The notes under the pieces were generated by a model that was given only the letters and a program-made list of their open reading frames with translations, had not been told where the DNA came from and made no database searches. Both the position numbers and the translations under genes were made by a program. From the NCBI GenBank assembly GCA_018815765.1, contig JAHIWM010000175.1:1-41990 (forward strand): a stretch of DNA of 41,990 bases. The letters run 5' to 3'. Shown piece after piece: positions 34,917 to 41,990 of the stretch (position 1 is its first letter; each line of letters opens with the position of its first letter). Source of the stretch: Gammaproteobacteria bacterium (GTDB lineage: Bacteria > Pseudomonadota > Gammaproteobacteria > Enterobacterales > Alteromonadaceae).

Positions 34917-34945
34917 TTGGCGTAAGCCGCCGAATCTTTTACACT
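34917..34945 (+). promoter_or_regulatory. Candidate ubiE promoter
   Basis: TTGGCG (34917-34922) and TACACT (34940-34945) with a 17-bp spacer, 41 bases before the ubiE ATG. It would head the ubiE-ubiJ-ubiB unit. Confidence 0.55.
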
Positions 34946-34986
34946 AGCGCCACTTTAGTTCTCCTCGAACAGCCAAAGGCTTTTTT

Positions 34987-35742
34987 ATGACTGACCAGCA
35001 ACCTGATAGCACTCATTTTGGCTTTAAAACCGTAAAGCAGACTGAAAAAGTTTCGCTTGTGGCTAATGTCTTTCATTCTGTTGCGGCCAAATATGACCTG
35101 ATGAATGATGTAATGTCTTTGGGTATTCACCGGCTGTGGAAAAGATTTACCATTGACTGCAGCGGCGTACGCCCTGGCCATCAGGTATTGGATTTAGCCG
35201 GTGGAACTGGTGATATCACAGCATTGTTTTCCAAAAGAGTAGGCCCGACTGGCAAAGTGATTCTGGCCGACATCAACGAATCTATGCTGAATGTAGGTCG
35301 CGACAAACTGCGTGATTTAGGTTTGGTGAATAATATTGACTATGTACAAGCCAATGCCGAAGCCTTACCTTTTGCCGATAACAGCTTTGATATCATCAGC
35401 ATAGGTTTTGGCCTGCGTAATGTGACCGACAAAGACGCCGCGTTACGCTCTATGTACAGAGTATTAAAACCAGGTGGCCGTTTACTGGTATTGGAATTTT
35501 CCAAACCTGAATACGAGTGGCTGAGTAAAGTCTATGACCTGTATTCATTTAAGTTGCTGCCTGCGATTGGCGGTTTAGTGGCGAATGATAAAGAAAGCTA
35601 CCAGTATCTGGCTGAATCTATCCGTATGCATCCGGACCAGGACACATTAAAACAGATGATGGAAACTGCGGGTTTTGAACATGTCAGTTACCATAACCTG
35701 ACCGGCGGTATAGTGGCATTACATAAAGGTTATAAATTCTGA
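34987..35742 (+). CDS. ubiE: Ubiquinone/menaquinone C-methyltransferase UbiE
   Basis: A 251-residue SAM-dependent methyltransferase that adds the C-methyl group in ubiquinone (and menaquinone) synthesis. SAM motif I is [15 protein letters not shown]. Later motifs are [36 protein letters not shown] and [16 protein letters not shown], and [17 protein letters not shown] identifies the UbiE branch. The gene overlaps ubiJ at TGATG, so translation is coupled. Confidence 0.97.
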   Translation: MTDQQPDSTHFGFKTVKQTEKVSLVANVFHSVAAKYDLMNDVMSLGIHRLWKRFTIDCSGVRPGHQVLDLAGGTGDITALFSKRVGPTGKVILADINESMLNVGRDKLRDLGLVNNIDYVQANAEALPFADNSFDIISIGFGLRNVTDKDAALRSMYRVLKPGGRLLVLEFSKPEYEWLSKVYDLYSFKLLPAIGGLVANDKESYQYLAESIRMHPDQDTLKQMMETAGFEHVSYHNLTGGIVALHKGYKF

Positions 35743-36347
35743 TGTTGAGCTTAGTGCCACAACTGATTTGCGCTACTTTAGAAAAAGTGCTGCATAAAGT
35801 CGTGGCTATGGATCCGGCATCCCCAGCTTTATTACAAAAAGTTCAGGGTAAGCAGCTTGCTTTACAATTGCAGGAATTGCCATGGCGTTTTGTACTGTCA
35901 GCTACAGCAGAGACTTTGCTACTGAATCAGCACAATGAAAAAGTGGATTGTGTGATTGTGACTGACCTCGCTACTTTACAAAAGCTCAACGACCCCAGCC
36001 AACTGACCCGCTTAATTAAGCAGGATAAACTGCAAATTGACGGCGATCTGCAAGTTGCCCAGCAATTCAGTTTTTTGTTACAGCAGTTGAACCCTGACTG
36101 GGAGCAACAATTATCCGGTTGGTTAGGTGATGCCTTGGCTCATAAAGTCGCGATTGCGATTAAACAACTGCAGCTCTATATCCAGACACAGTTGCAACAA
36201 CTGGAACAAGCCAGTATTGAGCTGGCTCAGGACGAATTGGCATTGAGCCCTACACAAGCAGAAATGAACCAGTTCAGCCGTGACGTTAGCCAATTGCAAG
36301 CCCGACTGGATCTATTAAGTCGCCATCACGCCTTCAGGCAGGAGTAA
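35742..36347 (+). CDS. ubiJ: Ubiquinone biosynthesis accessory factor UbiJ
   Basis: A 201-residue protein of the SCP2/sterol-carrier type that binds ubiquinone intermediates in the Ubi complex. The SCP2-like domain occupies about 20-115 ([56 protein letters not shown]), and a C-terminal coiled coil ([13 protein letters not shown]) follows. Position between ubiE and ubiB is decisive, since sequence conservation is low in this family. Confidence 0.9.
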   Translation: MLSLVPQLICATLEKVLHKVVAMDPASPALLQKVQGKQLALQLQELPWRFVLSATAETLLLNQHNEKVDCVIVTDLATLQKLNDPSQLTRLIKQDKLQIDGDLQVAQQFSFLLQQLNPDWEQQLSGWLGDALAHKVAIAIKQLQLYIQTQLQQLEQASIELAQDELALSPTQAEMNQFSRDVSQLQARLDLLSRHHAFRQE

Positions 36348-36349
36348 TT

Positions 36350-37972
36350 TTGGGTCTGCGTCGTTTTTACCACATCTTAAAAACTTTGCTGCAATACGGA
36401 TTGGAGCAACTGATCCCGCAGCAGTGGCAACCCTGGTATTTCCGCGCTGCACGCGGCTCTGCCTTCTGGTTAAAAAATCAGCACCCGGATAAAACTGAAG
36501 GTGCCCGTTTGCGTTTAGCTTTACAGCAACTGGGCCCGGTTTGGGTCAAGTTTGGCCAGATGTTATCCACCCGCCGAGATTTATTTCCTGAGCAATGGGT
36601 CGATGAGTTAGCCAAATTACAGGACAAGGTAGAAGCCTTTCCGGGCGATCAGGCCAGACAGCTGATTATTCAGCAACTGGGTTTGCAGCACATTGACGAC
36701 TTATTCGAGCAGTTTGATGAAATGCCTCTGGCTTCCGCCTCTATTGCTCAGGTGCACAGTGCTCAGCTAAAACAAGCAGACGGCAGTTTAGCTGATGTGG
36801 TCATTAAAGTGATTCGGCCCGATATCAGGCCGCAAATTCTGGCCGATTTAGAGCTAATGGACGCTTTGGCTGATTTAGTGGCTCGTTATCTGCCGGATGG
36901 AAAAAGATTACGTCCAAAAGAAGTGGTAGCAGAGTATCGCAAAACTATTCTGGATGAACTGGATTTGCAACGTGAAGCAGCCAATGCCATTCAGTTAAAA
37001 CGTAATTTTGAAGGCTCAGACTCACTCTATATCCCTTATGTTTACGCCGACCACAGCAGATTGGGCGTGATGGTGATGGAACGGATTTATGGTATTCCAG
37101 TCTCCGATCTGCCGGCACTGCGGGCTCAGGGCACCAACCTGGAATTACTGGCTAAACGTGGCGTAGAAGTATTTTTTACCCAAGTGTTTCGCGACAGTTT
37201 TTTCCATGCCGATATGCATCCCGGCAATATCTTTGTGTCCTTTGAAACCCCGGACAATCCAAAATACATCGGCATAGACTGCGGTATTGTTGGCACTTTA
37301 AACAAAGAAGATAAACGATATCTGGCAGAAAACTTTGTCGCCTTCTTTAACCGCGATTACTTAAAAGTCGCGCAGTTGCATGTCGATTCAGGCTGGGTTC
37401 CGGCTGATACCAGTGTCGAAGAATTTGAAAGTGCCATACGCACAGTCTGCGAGCCTATTTTCCAGAAACCGCTGCAGGATATTTCTTTTGGCCAGGTGCT
37501 GTTTAATCTGTTTAACACGGCCCGTCGTTTTAATATGCAGGTTCAACCACAACTGGTATTGTTGCAAAAGACCCTGCTGTATATTGAAGGCTTAGGTCGT
37601 CAGTTATATCCACAATTGGATTTATGGCAAACCGCCAAACCATTTTTGGAAAACTGGGTCAAACAGCAGATGGGTCCAGCGGCCTTATGGCGCGAGATTA
37701 AAGCGAATTTACCATTTTGGGCGGAAAAAATGCCGGAAATGCCGGGTTTGTTGCATCACTACTTGCAGCATGGCCCCAAACAACAAGCACACTTGTTAGC
37801 TAAATTGCAGCAAGTACAGGCACAGCAGCATAACCAGACTAAAAAACTGGCCAATGCAGTGCTGGCAGGTTGCAGTTTATTAGCAGCTGTCTTATTACTG
37901 ACATCTGGCTGGTCTATAACAGCGGCGGGACTTGCACTGGTAGCGCTGGTTTTTGCGTTAAAAATTAACTGA
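36350..37972 (+). CDS. ubiB: Atypical kinase-like ubiquinone biosynthesis protein UbiB
   Basis: A 540-residue ABC1/ADCK-family protein needed for ubiquinone synthesis, with ATPase rather than kinase activity. Features are [20 protein letters not shown] (KxGQ motif), [16 protein letters not shown] (A-rich loop), VVIKVIRP with the Lys, [13 protein letters not shown], and [12 protein letters not shown] (metal-binding Asp). Two hydrophobic helices close the C-terminus ([20 protein letters not shown] and [17 protein letters not shown]). The start is TTG, preceded by AGGAG with 5 bases spacing; no ATG or GTG lies upstream in frame within the gap after ubiJ, and the family N-terminus matches. Confidence 0.96.
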   Translation: MGLRRFYHILKTLLQYGLEQLIPQQWQPWYFRAARGSAFWLKNQHPDKTEGARLRLALQQLGPVWVKFGQMLSTRRDLFPEQWVDELAKLQDKVEAFPGDQARQLIIQQLGLQHIDDLFEQFDEMPLASASIAQVHSAQLKQADGSLADVVIKVIRPDIRPQILADLELMDALADLVARYLPDGKRLRPKEVVAEYRKTILDELDLQREAANAIQLKRNFEGSDSLYIPYVYADHSRLGVMVMERIYGIPVSDLPALRAQGTNLELLAKRGVEVFFTQVFRDSFFHADMHPGNIFVSFETPDNPKYIGIDCGIVGTLNKEDKRYLAENFVAFFNRDYLKVAQLHVDSGWVPADTSVEEFESAIRTVCEPIFQKPLQDISFGQVLFNLFNTARRFNMQVQPQLVLLQKTLLYIEGLGRQLYPQLDLWQTAKPFLENWVKQQMGPAALWREIKANLPFWAEKMPEMPGLLHHYLQHGPKQQAHLLAKLQQVQAQQHNQTKKLANAVLAGCSLLAAVLLLTSGWSITAAGLALVALVFALKIN

Positions 37973-38020
37973 CGAATCATCGGGTTCGTTTGAAAATTTC
38001 GAAAATCGAAGGAGAATAAC

Positions 38021-38287
38021 ATGGGTTTTGGTGGCATTAGTATTTGGCAGTTATTGATCATCCTGGTGATTATTGTCCTGCTGTTTGGCACAAAGCGTCT
38101 GCGTGGTATAGGCACAGATTTGGGTTCTGCAATTAAAGGTTTCCGTAACTCAGTGAAAGATCCTGAAGAAACTGTAGAACCAGCAGCTCCGGTAGCTCAA
38201 TCTCCACAGCAGCCACAACTTAAAGCTGAAACAAAAGAAGCTGCACCAGTTAGCGCTGAACAACCAAAAACTCCTGAACAACGCTAA
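38021..38287 (+). CDS. tatA: Twin-arginine translocase subunit TatA
   Basis: An 88-residue membrane protein forming the pore of the Tat system, which exports folded proteins. Short N-terminal helix ([20 protein letters not shown]), the [20 protein letters not shown] hinge and amphipathic helix, and a polar Glu/Pro/Ala-rich tail. AAGGAG upstream. Followed directly by tatB (TAA-ATG). Confidence 0.96.
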   Translation: MGFGGISIWQLLIILVIIVLLFGTKRLRGIGTDLGSAIKGFRNSVKDPEETVEPAAPVAQSPQQPQLKAETKEAAPVSAEQPKTPEQR

Positions 38288-38680
38288 ATGAGCTTTTGGG
38301 AATTAGTGGTCATAGCCATAGTTGCTCTGCTGGTATTAGGCCCGGAGCGATTACCTGGCGCTATTCGCAGTGTCAGCGGCTTTGTTCGCAGCGTTAAACA
38401 ATTTGGTCAGCAAATGCAGGCTGAACTCAATGACGAGCTGCGTGTACAAGAACTGCACGATAAGTTAAAGCAGGCCGAAGAAAAAGGCTTGTTAAACCTG
38501 ACCACTGAAGAAATGCAGGCAATGACGGAGTTACGTCAGGCTGCAGCTGATGTGACCAATCCTTATCCTGCGATCAGCAAACCAGCTGAATCACAAACAC
38601 TGCCGGCAGAGCCAGCGGCTTCTCCTTCGCCCATATCACCTGATCCAGTAGTAGCAGATGACAAAAACCACAAACCCTAA
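38288..38680 (+). CDS. tatB: Twin-arginine translocase subunit TatB
   Basis: A 130-residue membrane protein that recruits twin-arginine precursors with TatC. The N-terminus [20 protein letters not shown] with the [13 protein letters not shown] hinge separates it from TatA. A long amphipathic helix (about 25-75) and a Pro/Ala/Ser-rich tail follow. Its last 23 bases overlap tatC. Confidence 0.95.
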   Translation: MSFWELVVIAIVALLVLGPERLPGAIRSVSGFVRSVKQFGQQMQAELNDELRVQELHDKLKQAEEKGLLNLTTEEMQAMTELRQAAADVTNPYPAISKPAESQTLPAEPAASPSPISPDPVVADDKNHKP

Positions 38681-39404
38681 CAGCCTGCTAGGGCACCTGA
38701 TTGAGTTGCGCCGTCGGCTGTTAAATACAGTCATGGCTGTGCTTTTGGTGTTTATCTGTCTGGCCTATTTTGCCGCCGATATTTACCATCTGATGGCTTC
38801 GCCTTTAATGGCTGTATTGCCCGCAGGTGCATCCATGATTGCGACAGACGTGGCTGCCCCCTTTTTTGCTCCTTTTAAACTAACTTTTATTGTCGCACTT
38901 TGTCTGGCGGTGCCTTATATGTTGTGGCAAATCTGGTTATTTGTGGCCCCTGCTTTATATAAAAAAGAAAAGCATCTGGTTGCACCGCTAATAATCTCCA
39001 GCACTGTGTTGTTTTACTGCGGCATCGCCTTTGCGTACTACGTTGTTTTTCCTATCGTCTTTGGTTTCTTTACCAGTGTTGCTCCCGAAGGAGTGACGAT
39101 AGCGACAGATATCAGTAGTTATCTCGATTTTGTTTTAAAACTTTTTTTCGCTTTTGGTTTATCTTTTGAAATTCCGGTCGCTGTATTGTTATTAGTATGG
39201 ACAGGTGCAGTAACCCGTCAGCAATTAAGTGAAAAACGCCCTTATTTTGTTGTATTTGCTTTTGTCATCGGCATGCTTTTAACTCCGCCTGACGTGTTAT
39301 CACAGGTATTGTTGGCTGTGCCTATGTGCTTGTTATATGAATTAGGTGTATGGCTTAGCCGTTTTTATGTTCCAACTGAGTCAGAGCAAACGGATCCCCT
39401 TTAA
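38658..39404 (+). CDS. tatC: Twin-arginine translocase subunit TatC
   Basis: A 248-residue membrane protein with six helices that binds the Tat signal peptide. The signature [68 protein letters not shown] and [20 protein letters not shown] are present. The overlap with tatB implies coupled synthesis. Confidence 0.97.
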   Translation: MTKTTNPNSLLGHLIELRRRLLNTVMAVLLVFICLAYFAADIYHLMASPLMAVLPAGASMIATDVAAPFFAPFKLTFIVALCLAVPYMLWQIWLFVAPALYKKEKHLVAPLIISSTVLFYCGIAFAYYVVFPIVFGFFTSVAPEGVTIATDISSYLDFVLKLFFAFGLSFEIPVAVLLLVWTGAVTRQQLSEKRPYFVVFAFVIGMLLTPPDVLSQVLLAVPMCLLYELGVWLSRFYVPTESEQTDPL

Positions 39405-39415
39405 GGAAAATGTGC

Positions 39416-39934
39416 ATGAAAAGTAAAATTATAATTGTGGTCGCAGGCCTTTTAGTTTCCGCCGCCAACGCTACAGAATTGTCGGATCAGCTCACACAAT
39501 GCCGTACCCTACAGAATGACCTGCAACGCTTAACCTGCTATGACAACATTGGGCAGAAAACTTCCAAACCAGTGGCTGAAGCTGTTGTGACAAACGAAAT
39601 TCAAAACACAGAAATAGCTCCGACTGTAAGTAGTCCGGTCACAAGTAGTCCGGTCACGGTCGCTACGACAAATGACAGCTTTGGTATTGAGCATAAAATC
39701 GCCGAAAGAACTGTGCCCAGCATTGACTCTACTGTAGTGAACATTGAGCAGTCAAAACGTGGATTTTGGACTGTCACACTGGACAACGGTCAAAAATGGC
39801 GCCAAATAACCAGTGATGGTTTCGTGCTCCGTAAAGGCGAGGCTGTGGTGATCCGCAGAGGTTCATTTAACTCCTTTCTTTTAACTAAAAAAGGCTCAGA
39901 GCGCCAAACCAAGGTTGCCAGGTTACAGGAATAA
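39416..39934 (+). CDS. Secreted protein with a CxxLxxxxxRLxCYD motif
   Basis: A 172-residue protein, exported by a signal peptide (MKSKIIIVVAGLLVSAANAT). ATG 39416 has AAGGA 8 bases away; the ATG at 39410 is only 2 bases from it. The mature N-terminus carries QCRTLQNDLQRLTCYDNIGQ, a pattern also found in VasI-type and related secreted proteins. A Ser/Pro/Val/Thr linker has a 15-bp tandem duplication (39628-39657). The C-terminal half is a probable SH3-like domain (WTVTLDNGQKWRQIT; KGEAVVIRRGSFNSFLLTKK). Function unknown. The neighbours tatC and tatD do not by themselves explain it. Confidence 0.7.
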   Translation: MKSKIIIVVAGLLVSAANATELSDQLTQCRTLQNDLQRLTCYDNIGQKTSKPVAEAVVTNEIQNTEIAPTVSSPVTSSPVTVATTNDSFGIEHKIAERTVPSIDSTVVNIEQSKRGFWTVTLDNGQKWRQITSDGFVLRKGEAVVIRRGSFNSFLLTKKGSERQTKVARLQE

Positions 39935-39936
39935 TT

Positions 39937-40728
39937 GTGGTGTTTGATGTCGGAGTCAACCTCTTCAGTACCCAGTTTGATTTAGACCGACAAGATGTGA
40001 TTGATCGGGCCAAAGCTGCTGGCGTTGAAGGCATGTTACTGATTAGCAGTGATCTCACTGAAACCCGACAGAATCAAATTGAATGCAGCCGGCAAACCAA
40101 CTTCTTCTGTACAGCAGGTGTTCATCCACATTATGCAGGCTTAGTAACAGCAGACGATATGCAGCAACTTAAAAGCTTATTGCTGCACAACAGTGTAGTT
40201 GCTGTCGGGGAATGCGGACTCGATTTTAACCGGGATTTTTCGCCACGACAGACTCAGATCAAGGTATTCGAACAGCAACTCGATCTTGCTAAAAGTACTG
40301 GCAAAGCGGTTTATTTGCACGAACGGGATGCTTTTCCAACTCAATTGGCTCTATTAAAAGATCATAAAATACAGCATGGTGTAACGCATTGTTTTACTGG
40401 CGACAAGTTTCAAATGCAGGCTTATCTGGATCTTGGTTTATATATAGGTATTACGGGTTGGCTGTGTGATGAAAGACGTCATGAGCAGTTGGTTCAGGCA
40501 TTAGACTATTTACCAATGGATAGATTACTCATCGAAACTGATGCTCCTTATCTGTTGCCGCGAACTTTACAACAAAAGCCCAAAAGCAGACGCAACGAAC
40601 CTATGTACCTGCCTGAAATAGCGAGTTACATCGCGCAGCTGACAAGGCAGTCGACAGAGAGCATTATGCAAACAACCTGGAAAAACAGCTGTTCGTTGTT
40701 TAATTTGCCAAAGGACTTTATGCCATGA
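39937..40728 (+). CDS. tatD: TatD family metal-dependent DNase
   Basis: A 263-residue TIM-barrel hydrolase with DNase activity in known members, not a part of the Tat translocase. Metal-binding motifs: the N-terminal FDVGVNL (an Asn-Leu in place of the usual HxH), CTAGVHPHYAG, VGECGLDFNRDF (Glu), VYLHERDAF, GVTHCFTGDKFQ and LIETDAPYLLP (Asp). Two GTG codons begin the frame (39937, 39940), with AGGA 6-9 bases before. The stop overlaps the next gene (ATGA). Confidence 0.93.
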   Translation: MVFDVGVNLFSTQFDLDRQDVIDRAKAAGVEGMLLISSDLTETRQNQIECSRQTNFFCTAGVHPHYAGLVTADDMQQLKSLLLHNSVVAVGECGLDFNRDFSPRQTQIKVFEQQLDLAKSTGKAVYLHERDAFPTQLALLKDHKIQHGVTHCFTGDKFQMQAYLDLGLYIGITGWLCDERRHEQLVQALDYLPMDRLLIETDAPYLLPRTLQQKPKSRRNEPMYLPEIASYIAQLTRQSTESIMQTTWKNSCSLFNLPKDFMP

Positions 40729-41456
40729 CTATCGATTTATTGCTGCAGCAATGGCCAGCGTTACTTTGTGGCGCAGTGGCAGGCATTTTGCTGACGGCCT
40801 TGCTGGCCTGGTTGTTGTTTTGCTTACAACAAAAAAAGTGGCAATTGAACGTTGCGGATCAATTGGAAGACAGTATCCAGCAGCGTACCCTTGAACTGCA
40901 AATTACCCTGACTGAACTGGCCGATAAAAATAAACAGCTGGAACAACAAAATACCAGGGACGCTTTAACAGGTATACGTAACAGAGCTTTTTTTGATCAG
41001 AAAATGAATGCTGAAATTAAACGCAGCCGTCGTGAACGCAGCACTTTAGGTTTACTCATGATCGACATCGATCACTTTAAATCCATCAATGACAACCATG
41101 GTCATTTGGTCGGAGATTTAGTCATCAAAGAGGTCGCCAGTCGCCTGCAGCAGGAACTAAAACGTAGCACAGATCACTTGTGTCGTTATGGCGGTGAAGA
41201 GTTTGCCATTATTCTGCCAAATACCGATATAGAAGGGGCAATGCAGCTGGCTGAACAACTCCGCCTTTGCCTGACAGCCTCACCTGTCCAACATGAAGAA
41301 CTTGAATTGTCGATCAGTGCCAGCATTGGTTGTTACGCTGCTGTGGCTGAAATCAGCAGCATTAGTGTGGATTATATTCAAGCCGCAGACATTGCACTTT
41401 ATCAGGCGAAAAATGAAGGTCGAAACAAGGTCATATGCTCGACCTTGAGCCAGTGA
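40725..41456 (+). CDS. Membrane diguanylate cyclase (GGEEF) with intact I-site
   Basis: A 243-residue protein with one N-terminal transmembrane helix (GAVAGILLTALLAWLLFCLQ), a coiled-coil linker (about 40-80) and a GGEEF domain (about 80-243). The domain has DALTGIRNRAFFDQ, MIDIDHFKSINDNHGHLVGD and RYGGEEFAIILPN, all canonical. RSTD lies five residues before RY-GGEEF at the allosteric product-binding I-site position, so feedback inhibition is expected. Overlaps tatD by 4 bases. Confidence 0.92.
   Translation: MTIDLLLQQWPALLCGAVAGILLTALLAWLLFCLQQKKWQLNVADQLEDSIQQRTLELQITLTELADKNKQLEQQNTRDALTGIRNRAFFDQKMNAEIKRSRRERSTLGLLMIDIDHFKSINDNHGHLVGDLVIKEVASRLQQELKRSTDHLCRYGGEEFAIILPNTDIEGAMQLAEQLRLCLTASPVQHEELELSISASIGCYAAVAEISSISVDYIQAADIALYQAKNEGRNKVICSTLSQ

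Positions 41457-41990
<534 letters not shown>

Noticed and set aside
37759-38115. A 118-codon minus-strand frame over the end of ubiB and tatA
   Set aside because: Antisense shadow of ubiB/tatA coding sequence with a Cys-rich, low-complexity product.

Overview
The window looks like chromosomal core DNA from a marine or freshwater gammaproteobacterium of the Alteromonadales/Chromatiaceae type, with Rheinheimera or Alishewanella as the closest guess. This is inferred from gene content and order; no database search was possible. It has moderate GC and tight gene packing. Almost every gene belongs to a recognised housekeeping family. No rRNA, tRNA, CRISPR array, prophage or plasmid module was seen.

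Layout. (1) 1-7170: end of pckA, envZ-ompR, a small lipoprotein gene, greB, an aldehyde dehydrogenase and tex. This is the enterobacterial pck-envZ-ompR-greB-tex order with two extra genes. (2) 7181-8347: a two-gene minus-strand unit encoding an SprA-like (PF12118-type) metalloprotease-like protein and a small protein whose C-terminus resembles flagellar rod/hook proteins, with no other flagellar gene nearby. (3) 8475-14335: bioH and comF divergent, then a large secreted M14 carboxypeptidase, nfuA and a secreted polysaccharide deacetylase. (4) 14340-16225: the only clearly mobile part. An internally deleted REP-associated tyrosine transposase (RAYT) gene lies among REP palindromes, and a second 80-bp REP pair, 78/80 identical, lies beyond an exported nucleosidase gene. 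(5) 16231-24424: a full aa3/caa3-type cytochrome c oxidase cluster on the minus strand (ctaC, ctaD, ctaG, ctaE, SURF1, a CxxxC membrane protein, ctaA, cyoE, SCO1) with a DUF2909-type gene facing the other way. (6) 24695-30616: lexA with two SOS boxes, plsB, tesB, a small lipoprotein, an EVE-domain protein and two unknowns. (7) 30736-34883: a DUF885 lipoprotein, a diguanylate cyclase and an AlkC/AlkD-like HEAT protein. (8) 34987-41990: ubiE-ubiJ-ubiB, tatABC, a small secreted protein, tatD, a second diguanylate cyclase and the start of hemB.

How the parts work together. Ubiquinone synthesis (ubiEJB), heme synthesis (hemB), heme O/A synthesis (cyoE, ctaA), copper delivery (SCO1, ctaG) and the terminal oxidase form an aerobic respiration theme. 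TatABC exports folded cofactor proteins. NfuA supplies Fe-S clusters and BioH supplies the pimeloyl precursor of biotin. Regulation visible in the sequence includes a lexA promoter overlapped by an SOS box, several intrinsic terminators, and AT-rich inverted repeats in the greB and ctaC upstream regions.

The most unusual items are the RAYT gene that lost an internal block but kept both catalytic motifs, the REP head that supplies the nucleosidase stop codon, and the orphan rod-like/SprA-like gene pair. I did not find a clear new defence or biosynthetic system.
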